NCBI GenBank assembly: GCA_963678675.1
Contig: OY783193.1
Location: forward strand, 5,463,501 to 5,527,500
Reading direction: 5' to 3'
DNA length: 64,000 bases
Origin: Xiphydria camelus
Lineage: Eukaryota; Arthropoda; Insecta; Hymenoptera; Xiphydriidae
Both the position numbers and the translations under genes were made by a program. Shown here piece by piece: positions 1-9,899 of the stretch. Every line of letters starts with the position of its first letter. Within the stretch, counting starts at the first letter, position 1. Below the pieces are notes generated by a model, which did not search any database, had not been told where the DNA came from, and saw nothing but the letters and a program-made list of their open reading frames with translations.

Positions 1-1097
1 GATTTAGCTCAATTTTGAAGTTGCAGGCAGTCAGCCTGCATATTTATGTAGTTGTTTCAGCAAATATGTAGTTAAAGTAACCCTAAAATTTAGTTGAATC
101 AAACGATTTTATTTCTCAATGTATATGAACAACCCTTAACTACTTTCTATTCAATAGACGTTATTTTCATCCCTTACTATAACTCCAAATAAATTGTTTT
201 CTTCCTTTCTCTATCATTTATTTTCCTCCTCTTCTTCCTCCTTCTTCTTCAATAATTCCACCACTTTACCGTATTATTACAAGTCGTTTACGTTAAGAAT
301 TTAGATATACCTACCATAAATAAGCGGAAGCTGATACCTATCACACGTGATTTGAATTAAGTGGCGTAAAATCGTCATGTGTCAAAAACGCACATGATGA
401 CATACGTAGTATACATGATTTCGAACGGTAGTAGAAGCTGAGCAGCAGAGTACTTGAATATTTATATGTAAACATATCCATGAATAAAGTACAGAGCATA
501 CATATAACCGATACACGCGTATACAAGACATTATATCTGACGGTTATACCACGTATCCATGCGTAAAGTCACTTGAGACGCACACGCTGTGGAACTCGAG
601 TAGTCGGCTGCTCTCTCGGACTAAGATTCCCGACGGAGCGACGGAAAGAGACGGAGAAAGCACGCGCGCTCGTCCGGGTAGTTTAATAAACCGACCAACT
701 TCGTCGAAAAATCGTTCGCCGCTTTATAAAATATGGTCGAGAGACGCGCCCTCCGGGTACAGATTTATCCCCATTGTGTGCCCCGTGCGCGGCGCACGGT
801 CCAACCGCGGCTTGACACTTGTCACCTGGTTTTATCGTGTCGTTAAACGTCCCGAGCCGCAGTATCGACACCAACGACGCTTAATTGTATTATTTACTGC
901 CGCGACGGAATGTCGTCCTCTCGGTCTCGCGCGGTCGACGATTCGTTTTCTCGCGTTTATAGACGACGGGAAGAAAAATGGATCGCTCGTATCTGTTGAT
1001 TTCCGTACGATAACTACCAACTCGCGAACGGGAGAAATGGAAGAACGCATTATTTTCCGTTCTTTCGGCGGAATTGTCATTCGAATGAATGGAAAAG

Positions 1098-1622
1098 AGT
1101 TAAAGACGAACTTAATTTCACTTGAATCAACCATACAACGTTTATATGAAAGGAAATATAATTCGTTTGGTATTTTTATATTTTAAAGAAGAAGAAAGAA
1201 GTTAAAGTAACGCTTCATTTTACTTGGATCAACCATACAATTTTACATGAAAAAAAAAACACAATTCGTTTAATAGATATTTCTTATCTCTTAATAGGGA
1301 AAAAATATCGCAGCGAAAAAAATGTAGGGAGCAAAAATTAATACGTCTCTCTTCATAAGGAGAATTCAAAGTCGAGGGAAGGAGGAAGACCTTACAGAAG
1401 AAGAAGAAAACAGGCACATAGGTACAGTTGTGCTTAATTTATGTTAATTTAGATCAACTACACAACGTTTATATCAAAAAGGAAATGTAATTTATTTAGT
1501 ATTTCTGATATCTTAATCGAGAAAGGATATCGTAAAAAAAAGAAATACAGGGACCAGAAATTAAAACATCTCTTATCGCCGAGAAAAAGAATTCAAAACC
1601 AAGGGAAGGAGGAAGACCGCAG
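1098..1622. repeat. Degenerate tandem repeat U, period about 235 bases
   Basis: Two diverged units lie at about 1205-1395 and 1440-1621. Each runs from a block like GATCAACYACACAAyrTTTA, through AATTyrTTTAATAG/AGTATTTC and GATATCTTAAT-like sequence, to GAATTCAAA followed by GGGAAGGAGGAAGACC. A partial first unit at about 1098-1186 has the same start (TTGAATCAACCATACAACG). This is a local duplication of non-coding sequence. The ATG frame at 776-1186 runs into the partial unit and is not a gene. Confidence 0.6.
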
Positions 1623-2318
1623 CGGCCGCGCGGTTTGTCGCCGCGTGGGATCGCGCGTCTCGCGCGCCGTGCCACGGATCGGATTGAATGAGACGTGTGA
1701 ATTTCGGCCGAGTCCTGTTATACCGAGGAATAATTATATACGAAAAAAGGGAGCACAGCGAGAGAAGGAGAGGGACCATTGTGGACCCCGTCCGTAATTG
1801 AGACGTTTCTCAGGGCACGCACACCTCCACTTGGCAATTAGCCGCGCCGCGTTGCGTATAGAGCGTAATCGCGCGTGAATATGTGTAGCCCTCGCGTGTG
1901 TGGGTTCATGCGCGAGCACACGCGTTCGCGAATCGCGTCGCAGTGCCTACCGCTCGTTCCTGTACAACGGTGTGCGAAAAAAGTCGACGTAAGTATATCC
2001 CGCGGGAGAGAGTGTGTGGTTCCGGTTATATGCATATCATGTCTTGTGTAATATGTGTAACGCGTGATATACCGACATATGAATAACGAGATTTCCTGAA
2101 GGCAACCTAATTAATTAAAAAATTTTCTTTAGTCAGGTCAGAATTCCGAAACGAATTTTTATTATATCACTAAAGGAATATTGCGCTTCCTTTACAGACT
2201 TTGAGAAATTTACTGAGAAAAATTCTTCATCTACAGATATAAATAATTATTTAAATGGTATAGAGAATGTTTTGTGTTTTTGTATATAGGAAATTTTATG
2301 TATTCTTCGTTTATTTCA

Positions 2319-2656
2319 TTAACTCTTCGTGGTTATACGTCCATACAGTTCTGCGAAGGTCACACATGGGTCAAATGGACCCAACCGATTTTTAAATAAT
2401 AGCCGCACGAACAACACCATCTAATTTAGACCGACATATTATGAAACATCCCTCGAACATTGTAGAATGTATAGTGTACGTTTCAAAAACGAGTTTTTCC
2501 GAAGTCTGAAGAAGATTCGTTGTACGAGTTTTAAGAAGAAATTATTTATTTCGAGATCTAACGAGGATCTAGTTATGATTGAAAAAAAAAGAAGTACAGT
2601 CAGCTTTAAAATTGAAGCCTGGGTGACGTGGAACCTTGGTGACCACAGAGAGTTAA
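2319..2656. mobile_element. piggyBac-like MITE bounded by TTAA (copy 1)
   Basis: The element is flanked by TTAA at 2319-2322 and 2653-2656. The ends are inverted: left TTAACTCTTCGTGGTTA, right (reverse complement) TTAACTCTCTGTGGTCA. Just inside the left end is the palindromic GGGTCAAATGGACCC (about 2368-2382), a motif type often found near piggyBac-like ends. At about 338 bases it cannot encode a transposase. TTAA duplication is the hallmark of the piggyBac superfamily; assignment to it is inference from ends and target. Confidence 0.6.
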
Positions 2657-2712
2657 CAGATATCCTCTTAATACATTTGTAAAATATAAAGGAACCTTTA
2701 AATGCAATACTA

Positions 2713-2869
2713 CACTCAAAAAAACTTGGCCACAACTAGAAAATTATAGTAATTGCAGTGATCATTTTCTTCGCAATAGCAAGAATTCTTGCTACGCTAG
2801 CAGTATTTTTCTAGTTGTATCTAAGGCAGCCAGAAATATAGCTGGATTAGCTAAATACTTTTTTCAGTG
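2713..2869 (+). mobile_element. TA-targeting MITE, family C, copy 1
   Basis: This 157-base element is flanked by TA on both sides (2711-2712, 2870-2871). The ends are CACTCAAAAAAA and TTTTTTCAGTG. Its interior contains the 16-base palindrome AGCAAGAATTCTTGCT. It matches copy 2 (34936-35092) at about 96 percent by eye (six differences counted), so both inserted fairly recently. It has no coding capacity. Confidence 0.85.
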
Positions 2870-3106
2870 TATCGCAATTTTTCGGCTTACGTTCGCTATA
2901 GATAAATTACACCGCACATAACCCTGCATCATACACACATATGCCAACGCATTTCTTTCCGAGATCCACGTAAAATAATCATATGGGTATCACATAGAGG
3001 TTGGCGACGACCACGACCTGATTCGTCCCGTACGGTATAATCGGCCCCGACGCACGAGTCGTAAAGGCGAAGTCACTTTAGCCGAAGCAGTTCGAAGATT
3101 CCGGAG

Positions 3107-3125
3107 TGTAGGTAGGTAGGTAGGT
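3107..3125. repeat. (GTAG)n microsatellite
   Basis: About 4.5 copies of GTAG/GGTA in tandem. Partial copies of the same tetranucleotide are scattered through the window. Confidence 0.8.
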
Positions 3126-3451
3126 TTCGCAGAAGGGTTCCCCCTGTCACGGAAGGTGCCGAGTTTATGAAAAACGCGCGTCACGCGAGCCTCTCTTCGT
3201 GTCGGAGGTGCACGGTATGCCGATCGTAAAACGCGGCCTCAACCTGTCTCTCGCGTTTCGAGTAGACGTCTGTTACGTAGGAAGGAAGGTAGGTATACGA
3301 GAGTCACGACTGCATCGCGGTGAGTTGGTACGTATATAAGTGCTCCATCTCCGCGCGCGAAGCAAAATTGTCCGAGTTTCCGTTGTTAATCCGCCGTTTT
3401 CGCGCTGCGGAATACCTGAGTCACTATCGATCGATGCAGGTAGTATTTGCT

Positions 3452-4225
3452 ATCGCAAAAAAGAAACCAGCAATTTTTGCTGCTTCATCCGGTGGCGATG
3501 AGATTCGAGCTCATTTTCAAGAATTCGTATAAATTTACTATTTTGAGTGAACTGATTTCATATAGTAATATTTATCACTTATTTATGATAATATGTACTA
3601 CAACATTATCATGGGATATTAAATGGGTTCTCATTACTGTAATTATTGAACTATGCTCAATAGTAGGTACATCCAACCACTTAACAGTAGTTATGGTTAC
3701 TAAATAAGTAGTAATATATATAGTGTTAAAAAATGGTTCCTATAACTACAACCGTTTTTATCCAGCAAGATAATTAATTTTATCCTCGTCTTTTCGCTCG
3801 ATCTACGTGAATCCCTAAAATCATAGTGACAATAACTTATTTCGTTAGTAGATTCAAACTCTAACTAAAAATGGTTTCAACTATTTCAAATTAGTAAAAT
3901 AGTTTAGTTTACTATTAATATTGGTTCTTACAACTATAATTATCGTACTAATCTCAATAGTACATACAACTATTTAATAGTAGTTATGATTACTAAATCC
4001 GTACTAAGATATAATAGAAAAATGGTTTCTTTAACTAGAACAATTTTTACCCAGCAACATAGGTTAATTTTACCCTCGTCTTTTCTCTCAGTATGTTTGC
4101 ATAGGAATTTCTACCGGTTCCCCAGGAAAATACTTAAATACTGTACAATTTTCAAAGCTTCCTGGGCGGAATCGTAGTTTAATGCTAGTCAAACTGTAAT
4201 TATTCATGTAGTTCCTTTTTCTCCG
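3452..4225 (+). repeat. Dispersed repeat G, copy 1, interrupted by element X
   Basis: G is a repeat of roughly 400 bases reconstructed from six partial copies in this window. It opens with AAGAAACCAGCAATTTTT, then GCTTCATCC...GAGCTCATTTTCAAGAATT, a middle stretch ending GATATTAAATG, and closes with GGAATTTCTACCGGTTCCCC...GTAGTTCCTTTTTCT. In this copy the first part is 3452-3626 and the second 4090-4225; the 465 bases between are element X. The class is unknown; I see no poly-A tail or Pol III boxes that would make it a clear SINE. Confidence 0.7.
3627..4089. mobile_element. Element X, an internally duplicated insertion inside G1
   Basis: X interrupts G between GATATTAAATG and TGTTTGCATAGG, which are almost adjacent in another G copy (41697-41853, minus). 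It ends in TTTTCTCTCAG followed by TA, like other families here. It is made of two diverged direct units, about 3629-3800 and 3925-4090 (offset about 296 bases), each carrying CATCCAACCACTTAACAGTAG-like sequence followed by ATCCAGCAAGATAATTAATT-like sequence. Confidence 0.6.
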
Positions 4226-4602
4226 TGTTCTTCTCCGAGTCTTCTCCGAGTCCAAGAGGCAAAGTCGTCTCTTTAAATCAAAAGTGAATGCGAGTTACGC
4301 GAGAGGTTTAATTACTTTTATTTTATGCGTCGGCGAATTTTTTTCAAAACGTGTCCCCGTCATGTTCGCATCACGCCCACGATCGCGCGAGAGAATGCGA
4401 ACCGTTTGTATAATATTAATAGCCGCGCGAGGTCGTTCGTGGGTGGGCGGATCATCGGATGGAGGCAACCGGTATCGCTACCGGTATTTACCTGACCGCT
4501 TGCCATCCCGATGTATAAAATGCGAGGGAAGAAATCGTGGTATCAATTCGGCAGAGTAGTGGAAAGGGGGAAAAAAAGATCTCTCGATCAATGATCGATA
4601 AC

Positions 4603-4832
4603 AATAGGGTAAAAGTTGGATAGACGATCTCCAGTCTCTATTTAACTTTGAACGTGATTATCTCGAAACGCAGTAGAGATATATTAAAAATGCGAAGAAA
4701 CATTTTTACAGTAATTATATAGATAAACATCTTTTATTGAAACTTTTTTCCGATATCCCCAATTGATTTTTAGATAATCGATTTTAAATTTGCTCTTCAA
4801 TCCGTGCGTCTATCCCATTTCCACTCTATTCC
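4603..4832 (+). mobile_element. Repeat T with inverted ends, copy 1
   Basis: The left end AATAGGGTAAAAGTTGGATAG is matched in reverse complement by the right end (GGAATAGAGTGGAAATGGGATAG read on the minus strand). The interior has TTTGAACGTGATTATCTCGAAACG-type sequence. Copy 2 lies in the opposite orientation at 15520-15816, where J1 interrupts it. Confidence 0.65.
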
Positions 4833-5850
4833 TTTCCGAAGCCAAATCTCGTCATTCTGTTATTGTTAATAACTTGGGTATAGTAACAAAATGTTGAACT
4901 AAAATTGATTAAATATTAAAACGTCTTCGAGATCATTTTGCCCAGACTGCCAGAGTACCGTTTACTGATGCATCCAGAGATCTTTTACGCGGTACTTTTC
5001 TGAAAATGTTCATCGGGAACAATGCGACGCAATCTGCACCCGGGTGTCGAACGTCGAAGTCGGAAGTTATTCACGCTGAAAGAGCGGCGGCAAAAAAGAC
5101 GAGAGAAACGACCGTACCGCAAACGCAAAAAGAGTTTCTCGTGTCGCCTGGACTGCAGTTTTTGCCATCATAAAGTACCTTTTGGTGCAACAACAGCAGC
5201 TGCCAAAGAGTGGTTCTCGCTCGTTCGCTTCTTTCGTTCAGCGCGCGCACAGCAGCCGAATTCATATGAAACTCGGCGTTCCGTCGCTTCGGCTGCGCAC
5301 GGGCACTTTGATTTTACGGCTTTGCGCCAGAATTTTAACGATGCCACTAAACGCCGAAAGAGGATCCGATGATGGGCTGTTTAAAGGATCGAACGACTCT
5401 GGCTTTACCCCGCATCGAACCACCCCTTTGATAGAATGTACGCGAGGTGTAGGTACAGCTGTACTTCGAAAGATTTTTTTTGTTCGTATTGCAACCTATA
5501 TCCTTCTTACAGGAATATCGCTGGTCAAATATATAGGGATAAAAATGAAATATGCTATCAGGTATTACAGGACCAAGAAAAATTCTGCGTACTAACTATC
5601 TATTAATTAGAGGTATGCAAGATCGAAATACAATTCAAAAAGACCAAATTCTCTCTTTTCCCTTAATGGAGATTCGTACCTTATGCTGAATATTTGATAA
5701 CGATGTATATCGAGCTTATCTTACACAATAAAACGGATACAAATTCAGACTAATTAAAGAATTTAACGAAGTTTTGATACTTTCGTATATATGGAAAGTA
5801 CCTTGATATCATTATTAATTATATTAATCAGGGAACGATCAGAGTATCTG
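4833..5850. other. Unassigned sequence, 4.8-5.85 kb
   Basis: Two overlapping frames (5022-5372 and 5182-5595) are rich in Arg, Lys and Ser and show no domain. The flanks are AT-rich. No element was recognised. Confidence 0.4.
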
Positions 5851-6089
5851 CACTGAGAAAAATAACTTGGCTGAAATGATAAAACGTATCTGGTTAAACG
5901 AGTTTAGTGATTCTTACCAAAGTACTAGTAAATTGAACAAAACATTTAATTATTCTAACTACACGTCCAGCTATTTTAACCAGAAAACGGTTAGTTTAAC
6001 CAAACAGATGGAGGATCCATATTTAACCAAACGGGTTGGTTATGGTCCCCAGGATTTCAATTAAATTGACCAGGTTATTTTGTTCAGTG
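5851..6089 (+). mobile_element. TA-targeting MITE, family A, copy 1
   Basis: It starts CACTGAGAAAAATAACTTGG and ends GGTTATTTTGTTCAGTG followed by TA. The interior has repeated TTATTCTAACYA-type blocks and AACCAAACAGATGGAGGATCC. Seven full or partial copies lie in the window. The 65-residue frame at 5867-6064 is part of this element and is not a gene. Confidence 0.85.
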
Positions 6090-8375
6090 TACGATTACTC
6101 GATTCTCTGCTGAGACTTTATATGAAAAGAGATTTTATATAAGAGCTCTATAAGAAGATAATTCATGCTATTAAAATATCCCTCCTCGAAGCTTTTTCCC
6201 TGGATAAAAATACATAAATTTAGAAAAAAAAAATACTTTCACGAGAACGCTACGAATTTAACCCTCATCACGATGACGCGGGGTAAACGATTCCGAGGTA
6301 AAGCGTTCCCCGGGCTGAGAATCGCTATCTCCCGAAGAAAAAAAAAAGCAACGTCTTCCCCGAATTCTCCGTTCCCGATCCACTCGACGAGGCGCGAGTC
6401 CCTGTATCACTCGTCCGCGCACCAAAGTCGATCCCTCGTCTCGCCTCTCCCTCACCTCGTCGTCGAGGGCGTCCGAGGAACGAGAGGTTCCGGAGGTCGG
6501 CTCGGTCACGCTCCGTTTATAAGACCTCGTCCGCAGGCAGCTTTCAAACTTCTCGCTCTGCCGCGCCGCGAAACGGCCGGTTGACAGTTGATACCACTTT
6601 GACACCGCAACGGCATTGTGCCATTGTGCGGGACCGCGTAAGCGTGGCGGGTTGGCATTGTTGGGGCGTCGGGACGCTCTTCTCTCGCGGCGGCAGCGGC
6701 GGTGGCGCGCGACACGCGGGAATGAATAATTTAGTGACAGAACAACCACGCGCGCATACACACACACACGACTCACACGGCCCGACGCGGAATTCATACC
6801 TTCGTACGCGATCGCGTGCGTAGGTGTAGGAACGCGTGTACGGGACGAAGAGAACGAGACGGATAAAGAGAGAGAGAGAGAGAGAGAGAGAGAGTTGCTC
6901 GACATACGATGTTTGCATATTCACGCGGGTGTCATGTGCGTATCACGCTCACCCCTCGGCGTTTTTCTACGTTTTACTCAGTTTTTTATTTCCCGTGAAA
7001 CGGAACTAGGTACTGTATAGCGCAGCGATAGGTATGCACGGTCTTCACCCTTCCACGTCTCGGACCCTCGAGAGACGGGGTGAAATTATATTACGCGTGA
7101 TGTGTGGCGCACTATATGTGTGGTGGGTGGATACGTAGTCCGACTACATTTACAGGAGGATAAAGTGTATCGATGATTAAAATAATGAGGACGAGTAGGA
7201 TTTATGATATAGGTATCTATATATAAAATTAGATGTATATTTGTATATTTATATATTCTTTATACAAATCCACAGTTTTTATCCGATTTCGATGAAATGT
7301 TGCACACGTATACTTTTAAATAAGACGGAAAATATTGTCTACATTTGGTTTACAAAAACCCACCCCCGCTGCCCTTTTCAACCCCCTTAAGTGAAATGTA
7401 TACGTGCAACTTTTCAGTTTTTCGCAAATATCTCGAAATCGGTAACGAAATCGGCGAAAGTGGATGATGATATTCTAAAAGCCGATAAAATTTTTGGTCA
7501 AATGACGTTGGACCGGTTCCGATCGGACAATTATTGCCTCACAAAATTGACCAAAATCCAGGCAACGCCGGATAGAACAGCTGGTGGAAGACACTAAAAA
7601 GTGCTTTAACTTGGCTACATTCTGGAAAGGAATGTAGAAAAAAATTGTCTAGTAAATATATTTCATTGAAAATCAATTAAAACGAGTCAAAGCGAGACGA
7701 TATTTACTCAAATCGACCGAACGATGCGAATTTGAAAAAAAAATTAGCAAATTTTCACGAATTTCCTGTCGTTAAATTGAGAAACTCTTCGAAGCGAGAT
7801 ATCGTTATTCAGATCTGTCGGATAAATCTGCCGCTTGGCATGAGAGATCGAACGCGGTGATGCTGCCTCCCTTCTCTTCCCCCTGCCCATTCCTTCTGGC
7901 CACACTCCTGGCATTTATTCGTTTATAATCGCGCTCGTAAAAGCGCCTCGTGAACTCGACCGGTCGCCGAAGAAGGAAGGTGGATAGCGAGAAGTGAAGA
8001 AAAAAAAAAGGAAAACAGAAGACGAAATTCGCCGAGAAGCGCGCGTCGCCTCGCGGCTTCCGCGCCGCCCGAAAAAATCCGGTCGCGCTATATACATACG
8101 AAGCGTATGAAGGGAATAAAAAAATGAAGCCCCCGAGATTGTCACTTTACGACGTAACGATTATAACAGGCGTTATTTATGATTCCGTTTACGGCCGGTC
8201 GACGCGCTCACTGAAGTGCCATAAGGGTTTCTCAACGTTCCGACATCGTGACACGTTTGTAGGTAGCCTTTTCCAAACTTTGCACGTTGAAGAATTTATA
8301 CGCAGCGATAATTAAATTTTAGTTAAAATAAGAGAAACGTAATTTTATTGTAGATAAGATAATTACGCAGGCCTT
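6090..8375. other. Unassigned sequence, 6.1-8.4 kb
   Basis: CpG-rich DNA at 6.28-6.85 kb, then AT-rich DNA. The 7.25-7.61 kb part (TCCGATTTCGATGAAATG, ATATCTCGAAATCGGTAACG) has the look of an old dispersed repeat but has no partner in the window. Confidence 0.4.
6867..6894. repeat. (AG)14 microsatellite
   Basis: Fourteen uninterrupted AG units. They account for the serine/leucine-rich frames called on the minus strand at 6258-6905 and 6544-6924. Confidence 0.95.
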
Positions 8376-8820
8376 ATCCTTCCGATAGTCCATACCTCCC
8401 AATAATCCATTTCTCAATAGTCGATACCTCCCAATGGTTCATATCTCCCAAGAGTCCACATCTCTTGCAACAGTTTACTTCCCTATGAACTATTATCCAT
8501 ACTTCCCCTAATAGTCTATGTCTCAATAGTTCATATCACTCAACAGTTCATCTCTAAATAGTCCATACCTCCCAATATTCTATTTCCCAATAGTCAATAC
8601 TTCCCAATAATCCATATCTCCCAATAATACGCGTATACCTCCTACTCATATCTCCCGCGTTCATACCTCGCGTTCATATCTTCGAAAAATCCACATATCC
8701 TAATAGCTTATACCTTCGAATAGTTCACCTCTCAATAACCAACACCCCCCAATAGTCCACCTCCTAATAGTCCATATATCCTCCCAATAATTCATCTCCG
8801 AATAGTTCATAACGATAAAA
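8376..8820. repeat. Degenerate minisatellite, unit about 17-20 bases
   Basis: About 20 or more diverged units resembling AATAGTCCATATCTCCC are arranged head to tail. The unit length drifts and a few units are broken. It ends near AATAGTTCATAACG. There is no coding signal and no partner elsewhere in the window. Confidence 0.85.
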
Positions 8821-9248
8821 TCATTATTAAGATCATTATAAACAGATTAAAAATCAAAGATTGAAAACCAAAGGAATTCCTTCACAAACAATATAGTAGA
8901 TAGCCCATGCTATCTATCACTTACCCATCTCTTCTCTTCACTCGTTTCTGTATCTTCTCCCTCTCGGATCTCGCGATCCGTCCCACTTTCCCGGAAGGCT
9001 CCATGATACGTAAACTTTCCACACGCGCGCGAACGCGAAGTCTTTTGGCGCGCCAGGTTGACGATGACGCGACGGTCGATGATGGCGGGGTAACAAAGAC
9101 GTCAACCCCTCGCGGCTCCTCGCGCGCGAACACGCGGGCGAGCAGCGGGTAGGTAGGTGCGTCGCCACGCCGCGTTTGATAATGCATTAACGCCGATGGA
9201 TCGTAATATTAGCATAGCATACGCCCATCGCATTTGAATCGGTGGAGC

Positions 9249-9274
9249 CAGCAGCAGCGGCAGCAGCAGCAGCC
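9249..9274. repeat. (CAG)n trinucleotide repeat with one CGG
   Basis: About eight CAG/CGG units. They create the short alanine run in the frame at 9242-9670, which is not otherwise gene-like. Confidence 0.85.
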
Positions 9275-9684
9275 CTTCGGTGTATAAGCAGAAGCGGGGA
9301 GAAGGCGTCTCAGCGTCTCTTTGTCATGCTAATACAACATCCATCCCGCAGGGCCGACCGGGATGACTCTGCAGCGCCGAGGAGGAGCCGGGCTCGAGGA
9401 GCGAAAGCCTGGCTGTTCGTCGTCGTCGTCGCGCGCGCATTCGGACGCCCCCCGATCGGCGCGTCGACGCACACGAATGTCTCCGATGACGATTACACTC
9501 GTCACGAGCCGCCGCGCCGCTGCATCGATCCTTCGCTTCTTTCGCTCTCGTCGAATTCGTTCATTTTTCAAAGGAGATACTTTATGTCAGAAAATGTTAT
9601 TCAGGTTATATTTTTTATTCGTAAAAAGGACATGTCACGTAAGACCCTTTCAGGCATTCTCATTGGATGATATTGACGTAAAGT

Positions 9685-9896
9685 GAAGCCATTTTTTCGT
9701 GAATTTTAAAGGCCAACTTCTCATCGATATTCGCTATCTCGAATCTCGAAAGCGTGAAAAGTCATTTTCGACGCGTAAGTAACGATTGCTGATTATCAAA
9801 TGACATTTCCAAACGAATCACACTTTTCCGTGAATTTTATCAGCCAAATTCACTATTTCGAATCTAGAATCTTGAAAGCATAAGTGAGTGACATTT
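9685..9896. repeat. Direct repeat V, period about 133 bases
   Basis: Two diverged units (about 9689-9761 and 9822-9896) share CGTGAATTTTA, GCCAA, TTCRCTATYTCGAATCT and GAAAGCRT in the same order. No other copy was found in the window. Confidence 0.55.
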
Positions 9897-9899
9897 GCC

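Noticed and set aside
6258..6905. 215-codon minus-strand frame, the longest in the window
   Set aside because: It runs through an (AG)14 tract and CpG-rich DNA, is dominated by Ser and Arg, overlaps long frames on both strands, and shows no domain.
8376..8820. CRISPR-like array
   Set aside because: The units are degenerate, contiguous and lack unique spacers of constant length; the genome is eukaryotic in style.
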